Below are positions 20,266 through 30,332 of a DNA stretch of 64,000 bases, piece by piece. Under the pieces are notes generated by a model. It did no database searches. It saw only the letters and a program-made list of their open reading frames with translations, and was not told the DNA's origin. The stretch covers positions 186,001 to 250,000 of the forward strand of contig MKUP01000022.1 of assembly GCA_001898625.1 (NCBI GenBank), written 5' to 3'. Source of the stretch: Burkholderiales bacterium 67-32 (GTDB lineage Bacteria; Pseudomonadota; Gammaproteobacteria; Burkholderiales; Burkholderiaceae_B). The position numbers were made by a program, and so were the translations under genes. Every line of letters begins with the position of its first letter. Positions within the stretch are counted from its first letter, which is position 1.

Positions 20266-21873
20266 ATGATGAAACGTCAATCCGCGATGGCTGCCGTCCT
20301 GGCGGGGGCCTGGCTGGTGCTGGTCCTGGCCGGTGCCGTCGTGCTGTACCGCCAGGCCCTGGACAGGCTCCGCGCGGACCTGGACGGCGCGGCCGACGCC
20401 GTGGCCGGTCTCGTATCGCAGCGCATCGCGCAGCATGACGCTCATCTGACGAGCATGGCGGCGCTGGCGCAGCGATCCGATCGTATCCTGCTCGACGAGA
20501 TCGGGCAGGTGGCGGGCGCGATCCGCGCGTTCTATCCGCGCATAGAAGGGGTGGACCTGGTCGGCTGGGAGAACACCTCGTCCCAGGCCGGCTGGCGCAC
20601 GCTGGTGTCCAGCCGCCAGCCGGGGCTGCCGCCCCTTGAGCCGCAGCGCCTGGGCCCGGTGATCGCGACGGCCCAGCCCGGGCGGCCGGTCAGCACGGTG
20701 CCGGAGCCAGGCCAGTCCCGCTATCTGCTGGTCAAGCGATTGCCGCCCGCCGTGGGCCGGCTGGCGCTGGTGCTGACCGTGGATCTGGGGGAACTGGTGG
20801 CCGCCGACGAATTGCCCATGGGGACGCGGCTGGCCCTGCGCCTGGACGGGGCCGCGGCCCGGGTCGACCACGGTGCGGCTTCGCCGGGGAAGGGGCTGCA
20901 CCCGCCCGCCATGGCGGCGGTGCGCATGCTGGAGAACGCCGGCCAACCCATCATGCTGCGCCTGTCCCGGCATCCGGGATGGAGCGATCTGGCCCTGGGC
21001 CGGCCGCTGGCGTTGTTGGTCCTGGTGTCCCTGGCCCTGCTGGCGCTGGCGGCACTGCTGGCCGTGCAGCGGCGCCGCGCCGTGCAGGCTCGGGGCGAGG
21101 CGGAGCGGGCTCGGCAGGCGGGGCGGCTCAGCAAGCAGGAAGCCACCCTGGCGCATGCGGCGCGGGTCAACGCGATGGGGGAAATGGCCTCGGGCATCGC
21201 GCACGAACTGAACCAGCCGCTGACCGCGCTGTTGAGCCAGAGCCAGGCGGCGCTGCGCCTGGCCGGCCTGCCCGGCGCCGGGCCCGACGCCATGCGCCGC
21301 GTGCTGGAGTCCAACGTGCAGCAGGCTCGCCGGGCCGCGGACATCCTGGCTCGCATGCGCGCCTACGTCGGCGCGGATCCGCCCGCGGCGCAGGCTTGCG
21401 ACCTGGGCGAAGTCGCCGCCGACATGGTGGCGCTGATGGGGGCGGACCTGTCGGCCCGCGGCGTGCGCCTCGAAACGGAAGTGGCGGTGCCGCCGCCCGT
21501 CGCGTGGGTGGACCGGGTGCAGGCGGGGCAGGTCATGCACAACCTGATCCGCAATGCCGCCGACGCTCTGGCAGCGGTGCCCGAGGAACGCCGGCGCATC
21601 GTCCTGCGCCTGGACCAGGCCGAGGGCATGGCGCGCATCGTGGTCGACGACGATGGCCCGGGCGTGGCGCCCGACATGCTGGCGCACGTTTTCGAGCCCT
21701 TCCGTTCCGACAAGGAGGACGGGATGGGGCTGGGGCTGGCCATCTGCGAGAGCATCGTCCACCATTTCGACGGCAGCATCTCGGCCGCCAATCGGCCCGA
21801 GGGCGGCGCGCGGTTCACCGTGCTGCTGCCGCTGGCCGGCGGCCGGCGAATCCCACAGGAGCCCATGGCGTGA
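20266..21873 (+). CDS. membrane sensor histidine kinase
   Basis: N-terminal TM, HisKA H-box GIAHELNQPL, N-box NLIRNAADAL, G-boxes DDGPGV / GMGLGLAI. Confidence 0.92.
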   Translation: MMKRQSAMAAVLAGAWLVLVLAGAVVLYRQALDRLRADLDGAADAVAGLVSQRIAQHDAHLTSMAALAQRSDRILLDEIGQVAGAIRAFYPRIEGVDLVGWENTSSQAGWRTLVSSRQPGLPPLEPQRLGPVIATAQPGRPVSTVPEPGQSRYLLVKRLPPAVGRLALVLTVDLGELVAADELPMGTRLALRLDGAAARVDHGAASPGKGLHPPAMAAVRMLENAGQPIMLRLSRHPGWSDLALGRPLALLVLVSLALLALAALLAVQRRRAVQARGEAERARQAGRLSKQEATLAHAARVNAMGEMASGIAHELNQPLTALLSQSQAALRLAGLPGAGPDAMRRVLESNVQQARRAADILARMRAYVGADPPAAQACDLGEVAADMVALMGADLSARGVRLETEVAVPPPVAWVDRVQAGQVMHNLIRNAADALAAVPEERRRIVLRLDQAEGMARIVVDDDGPGVAPDMLAHVFEPFRSDKEDGMGLGLAICESIVHHFDGSISAANRPEGGARFTVLLPLAGGRRIPQEPMA

Positions 21874-22487
21874 CCTCCCAACCTCCCGTCTACCTGGTCG
21901 ATGACGACCGCGCCGTGCGCGACGCGGTGGCGCTGCTGCTGTCCACGTACGGCCTGCGCGTGGAGACTTTCGCGCATCCGCTGGATTTCCTGTCCCGCCA
22001 GCCGGAGCTGGAGCCGGGCTGCATCGTGCTGGACCTGCGCATGCCCGCCATCACCGGCCTGCAATTGCAGCAGAAGCTCCAGGAGTCGGGCTGCGGCTGG
22101 CCCATCGTCTTGCTGACCGGCCATGGCGACATGCAGGCATGCCGGCGGGCCTTCAAGGCGGGTGCGGTGGATTTCCTGAGCAAACCGGTGGACGAGCATG
22201 TGCTGATGGAGGCCGTCAACACCGCCTTCGCCGCGCTGGCCCGCTATCGCGAACAGGACGAACAGCGCGTGCTGCTCGCGCGCCTGACCGAGCGCGAGCG
22301 CCAGGTGCTGGCCCTGGTGGCGCAGGGCTACGCGACCAAGGAGATCGCCGCGGCGCTGGAGCTGTCTCCGCGCACCGTCGAGACCCATCGCGCCCACATC
22401 TCCGAGAAGATCGGCAGCACATCGGTGGTCGAGTTCGCCCGCCTGGCGCAGGCGAGCCAGGAGCCGGGATCGGGAGGGAATCCGTAG
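21870..22487 (+). CDS. FixJ/LuxR-type response regulator
   Basis: YLVDDDRAVRDAV receiver, LTGHGDMQACRRAFKAGAVDFLSKP, LTERERQVLALVAQGYATKEIAAALELSPRTVETH; GTG start overlapping the kinase stop. Confidence 0.93.
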   Translation: MTSQPPVYLVDDDRAVRDAVALLLSTYGLRVETFAHPLDFLSRQPELEPGCIVLDLRMPAITGLQLQQKLQESGCGWPIVLLTGHGDMQACRRAFKAGAVDFLSKPVDEHVLMEAVNTAFAALARYREQDEQRVLLARLTERERQVLALVAQGYATKEIAAALELSPRTVETHRAHISEKIGSTSVVEFARLAQASQEPGSGGNP

Positions 22488-22578
22488 GGCTACGGATGCC
22501 GGTGCGTAGCGAGCACGATGGGCGGCGGACGCGTCCGCGAGCACACTGCGGGTGTCGATTCCACAGGAGGAAAAAACG

Positions 22579-23049
22579 ATGTCCCGTCTGCTCAAAACCC
22601 TGTTCGTCCTGGCCGCCTGCGCCGGTTCCAGCGCCTACGCGCAAACGCCCGCGTCGCTGACGCTGTCCCAGGCCACCGAGCTGGCCCAGGCCGCCGTGCA
22701 AGCTTGCGCGGCCAAGAATTACCAGGTTGCCGCCACCGTGGTCGACCGCGGCGGCAACGTGCTGGCCATGCTGCGTTCCGACCTGTCGGGCCCGCACACC
22801 GCCGACGCCTCGCGCCGCAAGGCCTACACCTCGCTGACCATGCGCGCGCCCACCTCGGCGCTCGCCAATGCCATCGAGAACAACCCCGGCGCGCGGCAGT
22901 TGGTGGCGATCAACGACTTCCTGATACTGGCGGGCGGCGTGCCCATCAAGGTCGGCAACGAGACCATTGGCGCGATCGGCGTCGGCGGCGCGCCGGGCGG
23001 CAACCTGGACGAGGAATGCATCAACGTCGCGCTGGCAGCCCGCAAGTAA
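22579..23049 (+). CDS. GlcG/HbpS-family heme-binding-like protein with signal peptide
   Basis: Signal MSRLLKTLFVLAACAGSSAYAQ; VDRGGNVLAMLRSD...IGVGGAPGG. Confidence 0.85.
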   Translation: MSRLLKTLFVLAACAGSSAYAQTPASLTLSQATELAQAAVQACAAKNYQVAATVVDRGGNVLAMLRSDLSGPHTADASRRKAYTSLTMRAPTSALANAIENNPGARQLVAINDFLILAGGVPIKVGNETIGAIGVGGAPGGNLDEECINVALAARK

Positions 23050-23071
23050 GCGAGGCCGGCGGCTCCTGGCT

Positions 23072-24217
23072 TCAGGCGATGTAGCGAAGCCAGCCTGCCT
23101 CGAGCCACTCCTGCAGGGCCGCGCGTTCGTCGTCGTCCGGTTCCGCCGGGCCGCACGGCAGGCGCCGCAGGTCAGCCAGTCCACGAAGGGCTGGGGTCGC
23201 ATCGACCTCGGCCCTTTCACCGTTGATGAACAGCATCCGGCCACGGTGGATCATCAGCGTCCGGCGGTCCAGCACCAGCTCGCCCGATGGCGGCCAGTCC
23301 GTCTCGAGGTCGGGCAGCGTCGCGGGGTCGGGCGTGTCGAACACGACCTCGGGCTTGGGCTCGGTCAGCCAGCGGCCCAGGTGGCGCGCGGCCAGCGCCG
23401 CGTCGAACTTCACGGCCGACACGGCGGCCAGCGCGGCCTCGACCATGGCCTCGGGCAGGGCGGCAGGCTGCCGCACCGCGGGCTGGCCGGCATCCTTGTA
23501 GTGGCCGCGCAGCGCGGACGGCAGGCGCTCGGTCAGCGATTCGGACGCGAATTCCAGCATGCCGCGAGCCAGTTCGGCCAGCGACGGCGAGCGGAAACCA
23601 ATGGAGATGGTCATGCAGTCGTCGCCCTCGGCTATGCCGTCATGGGCGTAGGCGGGCGGCAGGTACAGCATGTCGCCCGCTTCCAGCACGAATTCCTCGG
23701 TGGGCTCGAAATGGCGCAGCACCTTGAGCGGCGCGTCGGGGTCCAGCTCCAGGTCGCGCTGGCGGCCGATGCGCCAGCGCCGGCGCCCGCTGGCCTGCAA
23801 GAGGAAGACGTCGTAGCTGTCGAAGTGCGGACCGACGCCGCCGCGATCGGTGGCGATGCTGATCATCACGTCGTCCAGCCGCGCGTCGGGAATGAAGCGG
23901 AACCGCGTCATCAGGTCGGCCGCCGCGTCGTCGTGCAGGTTCACGCCCTGGACCAGCAGCGTCCACTCGGGTTCGCGCGCCGGCGGCAGCCGCCCGAACG
24001 GGCCGCGCTCCATCTGCCAGGCGCCTTGTTCGCGCCATACCAGCCGTGATTCGACCTCGTCCTGGCGGGCAAGCCGCTTGACCTGGGCGATGGACAGCGG
24101 CGGCCGGAAGTTTTCGAAGGCGCCGCGTATCAGCAGCGGCTTGCGCTGCCAGTGGCGCTGCATGAACTGGGACGGCGAGAGGCCGCCCAGGAGGCGGGTG
24201 GGAAGGTCGGGATTCAT
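23072..24217 (-). CDS. cupin/JmjC ribosomal oxygenase (RoxA/YcfD-like)
   Basis: GGLSPSQFMQRHWQRKPLLIRGAF...GVGPHFDSYDVFLLQASGRRRWRIGRQ...GDMLYLPPAYAHDG. Confidence 0.9.
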   Translation of the reverse strand: MNPDLPTRLLGGLSPSQFMQRHWQRKPLLIRGAFENFRPPLSIAQVKRLARQDEVESRLVWREQGAWQMERGPFGRLPPAREPEWTLLVQGVNLHDDAAADLMTRFRFIPDARLDDVMISIATDRGGVGPHFDSYDVFLLQASGRRRWRIGRQRDLELDPDAPLKVLRHFEPTEEFVLEAGDMLYLPPAYAHDGIAEGDDCMTISIGFRSPSLAELARGMLEFASESLTERLPSALRGHYKDAGQPAVRQPAALPEAMVEAALAAVSAVKFDAALAARHLGRWLTEPKPEVVFDTPDPATLPDLETDWPPSGELVLDRRTLMIHRGRMLFINGERAEVDATPALRGLADLRRLPCGPAEPDDDERAALQEWLEAGWLRYIA

Positions 24218-24295
24218 GGGGATGCTTCGGTCCGGGAGGGGCGGGGCCAGCCTGTAGAATGAAAGGCCATCCAACGTATACGGGAAACCAAGATT

Positions 24296-24898
24296 ATGAC
24301 CGCTTCCAACAGCGATCCGGCCCTGGCCGTCGGCGAGAATACCGTCGTCACGGTCGAGTTCTGGATCATGAGCACGGACGGGGAAGCGCTCGATGACAGC
24401 GATGGCCCCGTGAGCTTTCTCCATCGCGGGCTGGACAGCCTGCTGCCTCGCCTGGACGACGGCCTGGAAGGCAAGACCGCCGGTTTCGAGCAGACCTTCC
24501 ATCTCGAGCCCAGCGATGCGTTCGGCGACTACGATCCGGAACTGCTGCGGGTCGAGCCGCGTTCGCGTTTCCCGGAGCCGATCGAGGTCGGCATGCAGTT
24601 CGAGGGAGTGCCCGGAGATGCCGAGGACGACGAGGACACCGAGGTCGCGCCCGACGACGGCGACAGCGACGAGAACGCGTTGATCTTCTCGGTCACCGAC
24701 CTGACTGACGACAAGGTGGTGCTCGACGCCAACCATCCCTATGCGGGCATGGCGCTGCGCGTGCGCATCAAGTTGCTGGAGGTCCGCCCGGCCGATCCGG
24801 AAGAGATCGAGCAGGGATACGCCGACAGCGACGAGGAAAGCGATGATGTCCTGGATGCGCTGATCGAAGCCCGGCGCAACCCCGGCACGCTGCATTGA
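24296..24898 (+). CDS. SlyD-like FKBP-type peptidyl-prolyl isomerase
   Basis: GPVSFLHRGLDSLLPRLDDGLEGKTAGFEQTFHLEPSDAFGDYDPELL; NHPYAGMALRVRIKLLEVRPAD. Confidence 0.9.
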   Translation: MTASNSDPALAVGENTVVTVEFWIMSTDGEALDDSDGPVSFLHRGLDSLLPRLDDGLEGKTAGFEQTFHLEPSDAFGDYDPELLRVEPRSRFPEPIEVGMQFEGVPGDAEDDEDTEVAPDDGDSDENALIFSVTDLTDDKVVLDANHPYAGMALRVRIKLLEVRPADPEEIEQGYADSDEESDDVLDALIEARRNPGTLH

Positions 24899-24914
24899 GC
24901 CGGGGCCGCCTTGC

Positions 24915-25955
24915 CTAGCGGGGCTGCGGAGGACGCAGCACCGTGTTGGCGTTTTCCACCCGGAAGACGTCCCGGTTGCCGGGCTCCACGCTCACCTTGA
25001 GCCAATGGGCGGGTTCCGGCGCGGCGGGCGTCGCGACGCGCGCCACGTTCTGCAGCGTCTTGCCGTTGAACTTGAGCGGATGATCCGCCAGGGCGTGGCG
25101 TGACCGGCTGTGGTCGGGCGACGGGCCGCCGCCGTGCACGACCAGTACCTGGCCGGCATATTTGGCGGCCAGCCGGGCCAGGTCCGCTTTCAGCGCGGCA
25201 TACGGATCGACGCCGCCGGCCAGGGTGTGCCGGCCTTCGAAGTGTGGGTCGGCGGAGAAGGCCAGGACCAGGCCGCGCGCCTTGAGCCGCGTGGCGGCCG
25301 CGAAGGCCTGCCGCAGCCACGAGGTATCGGCCTGGACCCTTTCCTCGTATTCGCCGTTACGTCCGGCGCCTGTGCGGTAGTTGTTCTGGTTGCCCGGGAC
25401 GTTCAGGGTGACGAACAGCACGTCGCCGTATTCCCAGCGCGCATTCTCGGGATAGCCGCGGAAACGCGCGGTCTCGCTCTGGCGTTGCAGGTCCAGCTTC
25501 AGCATGCCCAGTGAGTCGTCCGGATCGAAGAACAGCTCGCGCAGCCGGTTCAGGCGTTCGACCGGGCCGAACTGCCCCGCGGCGGGGCGGTCGCACTCGG
25601 CCCAGTCGTTCTCGCCCGGGACCAGCACCAGCGGGACCGGACTGCCGTCCAGCAGGGCGTGCCGGCGGGCGTAGGTCTTGTCGTCGCAGCGTTCGTCGCG
25701 CCCCTTGATGTTGCCGGTGTGGATGGCCAGGTCGGTCTCGGTGCCGAACTGGGCCAGCATCTGGGCGACGGCGGCTTCCTCGCTATCGTGCGCGGGCACG
25801 CCGCCCAGCAGGGCGAAGGCGAAACCCTGGCGGGCCGCGTAGCCCGATTCGGCGTTGGTGGTGGCGGCCGCCGCCGGCGCCATCGCCGCGCACGCCAGCG
25901 CCGCTGCCAGCAGCAGGCGGGGCCAGGAGAGCGGGCGCGGCGTCGGTGCGGTCAT
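24915..25955 (-). CDS. secreted metallophosphoesterase-like protein
   Basis: Signal peptide; degenerate HTGNIKG and PGENDW motifs; overlaps mutS stop by 4 bp. Confidence 0.7.
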   Translation of the reverse strand: MTAPTPRPLSWPRLLLAAALACAAMAPAAAATTNAESGYAARQGFAFALLGGVPAHDSEEAAVAQMLAQFGTETDLAIHTGNIKGRDERCDDKTYARRHALLDGSPVPLVLVPGENDWAECDRPAAGQFGPVERLNRLRELFFDPDDSLGMLKLDLQRQSETARFRGYPENARWEYGDVLFVTLNVPGNQNNYRTGAGRNGEYEERVQADTSWLRQAFAAATRLKARGLVLAFSADPHFEGRHTLAGGVDPYAALKADLARLAAKYAGQVLVVHGGGPSPDHSRSRHALADHPLKFNGKTLQNVARVATPAAPEPAHWLKVSVEPGNRDVFRVENANTVLRPPQPR

Positions 25956-28660
25956 TGCGGCAGGGCCAGGCTCTTGAGCCGGTAGAGTTCGTCCAGCGCC
26001 TCGCGCGGGCTGAGGCGGTCCGGGTCGATGCCGTCCAGCGCGTCCCGCACGGCTTCCATGGCATGCTCTCGCGCCTGATCCATCTCCTGCGCTTCGGCGG
26101 CTTCGTCCTGCGGCGGTGCGAACAGCGCCATCTGCGGGACCTGGGCGCCTTGCGTCTCCAGTTTTTCCAGTTCGCGCCGCGCCATGCGCACGACCGCGGC
26201 GGGGATGCCCGCGCGCTGCGCGACCTGGATCCCGTAGCTGCGGCTCGCGGGGCCTTCGCGCACCTCGTGCAGGAAGACGATGCCCTTGTGTGATTCCGCC
26301 GCGGCCAGGTGCACGTTGGCGACCTCGGGGCGCACCGAGGGCAGGCGCGTCAGTTCGAAATAATGCGTGGCGAACAGGGTCAGCGCGCGGTTCTGCGACA
26401 CAAGCTGGAAAGCGATCGCCCAGGCCAGGGCCAGGCCGTCGTAGGTCGAGGTGCCGCGGCCGATCTCGTCCATCAAGACCAGGCTGTCGGAAGTGCTGGA
26501 CGACAGGATGGCGGCTGCCTCGATCATCTCCATCATGAAGGTGGAGCGTCCGCCCGCCAGGTCGTCGGCGGCGCCGATGCGGGTGAATACGCGGTCGATG
26601 CGGCCGATGCGCGCTGCCCGCGCCGGCACGAAGCTGCCGATGCGCGCCAGCAGCACGATCAGCGCGGTCTGCCGCATGTAGGTCGATTTACCGCCCATGT
26701 TGGGGCCGGTGATCAGCAGCATGCGGCGGGTCTGCGCCAGCCGGCAGTCATTCGGCGTGAAGCGTTCGATGACCCGTTCCACCACTGGATGGCGGCCCTG
26801 CTCGATCTGGATCTCGGCGGTGTCCAGCAGCTCGGGCGCGACCCAGTCGTTGGTGCGGGCATGGAAGGCGAGGGCGGCCAGCACGTCGATCTCGGCCAGC
26901 GCCGCGGCCGTCCGCGTCAGCGCGCGCACGTGCGGCGCCAGGGTGTCCAGCAACTGCTCGTACAGCCATTTCTCGCGCGCCAGTGCGCGGTCCTGGGCGG
27001 ACAGGATCTTGTCCTCCCAGGTCTTGAGCTCGGGCGTGATGTAGCGTTCGGCGTTCTTGAGCGTCTGCCGGCGGCGGTAGTCGTCGGGGACCTTGTCGGT
27101 CTGGCCGCGCGTGACCTCGATGAAGAAGCCGTGCACCCGGTTGAACTCCACGCGCAGATTGGCGATGCCCGTGCGTTCGCGCTCGCGCTTTTCCAACTGC
27201 ACCAGGAAGTCGCCGCTGTGCGATTCCAGTGCGCGCAGCTCGTCCAGTTCGGCATCGAAGCCGGCGGCCAGCACGCCGCCGTCGCGTACGTTGACGCCGG
27301 GCTCGGCGGCGACGGCGCGCGCCAGCAGCTCGCCAATGGCCGGATCGGGCGCGAGCTGGGCCGCCAGTTCGGGCAACCGCGCCTGCGTGTCGGCCGACAG
27401 CATCGAGCCTTCGCCGGCCAGGCGCAGCACCATGGCGTGCAATCCGGGCAACAGCTCCAGCGCGTCGCGCAGGCTGGCCAGTTCCCGCGGCCGCACCGAG
27501 CGCAGGGCCACGCGCGCGGAGATGCGCTCCACGTCCGGCAGCGGCGACAGCGCGTCCTGCAGCAGGCGCGGATCGCCGCCATCGAGCAGGGTTTCGATGG
27601 CGCGCAGGCGGGCGGCGGCGGGATCGTTGTCGCGCAGGGGGTGGTGCAGCCAGCGTCGCAGCAGCCGGCTGCCCATGGGCGTCTGGCAGTGGTCCAGCAC
27701 CGAGAACAGCGTGGGGGACTCTTCGCCGCGCAGGGTTTCGGTCAACTCCAGGTTGCGCCGCGTGACGGGGTCGAGCAGCACGTACTGGCTGGCGCGGTCC
27801 GCGGTCAACTGCTGCACGTGCGCCAACGCCTGGGACTGTGTGTTCGAGACGTAGCGTAGCAGCGCGCCCGCGGCGCAGATGGCCTCGGGCATGTCCTCGA
27901 CGTCGAAGCCGGCCAGCGAGTCGGTGCCGAAGTGGTTCAGCAATTGCTGGCGGGCGCCGCTGGTCTCGAAATGCCAGACCGGCACCGGGCTGATGGGGGC
28001 GCTGAAATCGACCGGCAGCGGCTGGCCCTCGGCCAGTATCACTTCCGCCGGCGAGATGCGATGCAGCTCGCTCGCCAGCAGGGCGGGCGCACACTCGGTC
28101 AAGCGGAACTCACCGCTGGCCAGGTTCAGCCACGCGATGCCCAGGCGGCCCGTCTTGCCGTTGCCCGGCTGGACCGCGGCAACGGCGCGATCGGCCTTGG
28201 CCGGAAGCAGGGCTTCGTCGGTCAGCGTGCCGGGCGTCACGATGCGGACGATGCGGCGTTCCACCGGTCCCTTCGAGGCGGCGGGGTCGCCGATCTGTTC
28301 GCAGATCGCGACCGACTCGCCCAGCTTGACCAGCCTGCCCAGGTATTGCTCGACGGCATGGAAAGGCACGCCCGCCATCCGTATGGGCACGCCATTGGAG
28401 GCGCCGCGGGTGGTCAACGTCAGGTTCAGGAGACGCGAGGCTTTTTCCGCATCGTCGTAGAACAGCTCGTAGAAATCGCCCATGCGGTAGAACAGCAGCA
28501 GAGGGCCGGCTTCGGCCTTCAGGCGGAGATACTGCTGCATCATCGGCGTGTGACCCGCGGAGTCGGTGCCTGGTTTCGCTAGGGAATTTCTTGGGGAGGC
28601 GCGTCTTGCCTCGCTTTCCTGATGATCGTTCGTCGTTTCTTGCGGCACGTTTGGACCCAA
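25952..28660 (-). CDS. mutS: DNA mismatch repair protein MutS; ORF extends upstream to TTG 28660, first ATG 28544, true start uncertain
   Basis: [28 protein letters not shown], Walker [39 protein letters not shown]. Confidence 0.95.
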   Translation of the reverse strand: MGPNVPQETTNDHQESEARRASPRNSLAKPGTDSAGHTPMMQQYLRLKAEAGPLLLFYRMGDFYELFYDDAEKASRLLNLTLTTRGASNGVPIRMAGVPFHAVEQYLGRLVKLGESVAICEQIGDPAASKGPVERRIVRIVTPGTLTDEALLPAKADRAVAAVQPGNGKTGRLGIAWLNLASGEFRLTECAPALLASELHRISPAEVILAEGQPLPVDFSAPISPVPVWHFETSGARQQLLNHFGTDSLAGFDVEDMPEAICAAGALLRYVSNTQSQALAHVQQLTADRASQYVLLDPVTRRNLELTETLRGEESPTLFSVLDHCQTPMGSRLLRRWLHHPLRDNDPAAARLRAIETLLDGGDPRLLQDALSPLPDVERISARVALRSVRPRELASLRDALELLPGLHAMVLRLAGEGSMLSADTQARLPELAAQLAPDPAIGELLARAVAAEPGVNVRDGGVLAAGFDAELDELRALESHSGDFLVQLEKRERERTGIANLRVEFNRVHGFFIEVTRGQTDKVPDDYRRRQTLKNAERYITPELKTWEDKILSAQDRALAREKWLYEQLLDTLAPHVRALTRTAAALAEIDVLAALAFHARTNDWVAPELLDTAEIQIEQGRHPVVERVIERFTPNDCRLAQTRRMLLITGPNMGGKSTYMRQTALIVLLARIGSFVPARAARIGRIDRVFTRIGAADDLAGGRSTFMMEMIEAAAILSSSTSDSLVLMDEIGRGTSTYDGLALAWAIAFQLVSQNRALTLFATHYFELTRLPSVRPEVANVHLAAAESHKGIVFLHEVREGPASRSYGIQVAQRAGIPAAVVRMARRELEKLETQGAQVPQMALFAPPQDEAAEAQEMDQAREHAMEAVRDALDGIDPDRLSPREALDELYRLKSLALPQ

Positions 28661-28780
28661 TTACACCTATCTAAATCCATCAACACTTACGCCGTTGGCG
28701 TAGGTTTTTGTCCTTGTTCTGGACAAGCTACGCTGTCAGTAATAGCATGCCGGCACAAAGTTACGCCGACTTGGATCGAC

Positions 28781-30061
28781 ATGCAATTTGACGCGCGCGC
28801 AGCGAAGCTTTTGCAGCCAGGGCAACACATTACCATCGACGCTCACCCTGGGCTGCGACTGAAGGCAACTGCTACAAAGCGGACCTGGATCTATCGGTAC
28901 AAAAGTCCGGTCGACGAGCGCATGCGCCAGATCAAGCTGGGGCAGTGGCCAGCGATGTCGTGGCATGCTGCAGTAGCGCAGTGGGAAGTGCAGCGCGCGA
29001 GGCGCGACGCCGGTGGCGATCCGGCGCTGGAGAAGAGACAGGCGCGCCAGGCTGTCAAGCTGGCCGTGGTCGACAAAGTCGGCGCGCTGACGGTGCGGCG
29101 AGTCTGTGACCTCTACCTCGAGGGGCATATAAGCCGTCGGGCGGAGAAGGGGCGGGGCGAGGTGGCCAGGTTGTTCAATACCATGCTCGATGGCATTGAG
29201 AACATGCTGGCCGTCGACGTCACTCGTACGGTGGCGTTTGCCCACATCAAGAAATACGACGAGTCACCGGTGATTGCGAGCAACCTGCGGCGCGAGCTCG
29301 GGGCGGCCTGGGACTATTGTTTGGACTCGGGAGATCTGCTCGAAGACACGCCCAACTGGTGGCGCTTGATTCTGCGAGGGAAGCTCAAATCCAAGGGTAG
29401 AGCCAAGCTGGGAGTCAAGGCGGGGAAAAAGAAACGCGTGCTCAGCCCGGAGGAGGCGGGCCAGGTTATCCGATGGCTCCCGAATTTCTCCAACAATGTC
29501 GACGATATGTTGACGCTATACCTGTGGACTGCTGTGCGGGGCGCCGAGATCGAGAAGATCGAGGGGAGGGAGGTTCAGGAGGAGGCGGACGGCCTCTGGT
29601 GGACAATCCCCAAACACAAAACCAAGAACGTCAATCGAGAAGAAGCCGATGATCACCGCGTTCCTTTGGTGGGGCGGGCGGCCATCGTAGTGCGCCGGCG
29701 GAAGGAGGCCTACGGCGATGGTTATCTATTCCCCTCGGACAGCAAATTCGGCTATTTCCCGCAGAAATCGGCCTCGGGATCGGTCTACTACCACATGCCG
29801 TACTGTCGGACCATGCCCGAGAGGGAGCGGGCGCGTTTGCCGGTGGAGAACTGGGCGCCGCACGACCTGCGGCGAACGTCCAGGACATTCCTGGCGGCGC
29901 TCGGCTGCCCGCGCGACGTGGGGGAGGTCATCCTCGGGCACATGCTCGAGGGCGACGAAGGCACGTACAACCGCTATACGTTCGATAAGGAACGTCTTCA
30001 TTGGCTCACGCACCTGTCTGACTATCTGGAACAACTGGCGGTTCATCGACCTTCCGCTTAG
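28781..30061 (+). CDS. int: tyrosine-type phage integrase
   Basis: MQFDARAAKLLQPGQHITIDAHPGLRLKAT arm-binding region; catalytic TAVRGAEIEKI, HDLRRTSRTFLAALG, ILGHMLEGDEGTYNRY. Confidence 0.93.
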   Translation: MQFDARAAKLLQPGQHITIDAHPGLRLKATATKRTWIYRYKSPVDERMRQIKLGQWPAMSWHAAVAQWEVQRARRDAGGDPALEKRQARQAVKLAVVDKVGALTVRRVCDLYLEGHISRRAEKGRGEVARLFNTMLDGIENMLAVDVTRTVAFAHIKKYDESPVIASNLRRELGAAWDYCLDSGDLLEDTPNWWRLILRGKLKSKGRAKLGVKAGKKKRVLSPEEAGQVIRWLPNFSNNVDDMLTLYLWTAVRGAEIEKIEGREVQEEADGLWWTIPKHKTKNVNREEADDHRVPLVGRAAIVVRRRKEAYGDGYLFPSDSKFGYFPQKSASGSVYYHMPYCRTMPERERARLPVENWAPHDLRRTSRTFLAALGCPRDVGEVILGHMLEGDEGTYNRYTFDKERLHWLTHLSDYLEQLAVHRPSA

Positions 30062-30332
30062 GCTTCTTCGCCCCGGTGTTCGGCGGGGGAGGAAGGTTCG
30101 AAACGGGACGGTTCTCGGCCCACTCGATCACCTCCCTGAGAAGGAAGCCCACTCGCCGGCCGGATAGCTCTCGGGGGGCGGGGAATTTTCCCTCGACTAC
30201 GAGGTTCTGTATCGTTGCGGGGGAAAGCGTGGTCAGCGCGGCGGCGGTCTCCAGCTCCAGGTAAAGGGGGGAAACTCGATCTGCGAGTGCCGCTGTGTGG
30301 TTGCGCCGGGGCGCGGATGCGGATTCACGCAT
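30006..30332 (-). CDS. AlpA-like phage regulator / putative excisionase
   Basis: YLELETAAALTTLSPATIQNLVVEGKFPAPRELSGRRVGFLLREVIEWAENRP, MerR-like wHTH. Confidence 0.85.
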   Translation of the reverse strand: MRESASAPRRNHTAALADRVSPLYLELETAAALTTLSPATIQNLVVEGKFPAPRELSGRRVGFLLREVIEWAENRPVSNLPPPPNTGAKKPKRKVDEPPVVPDSQTGA

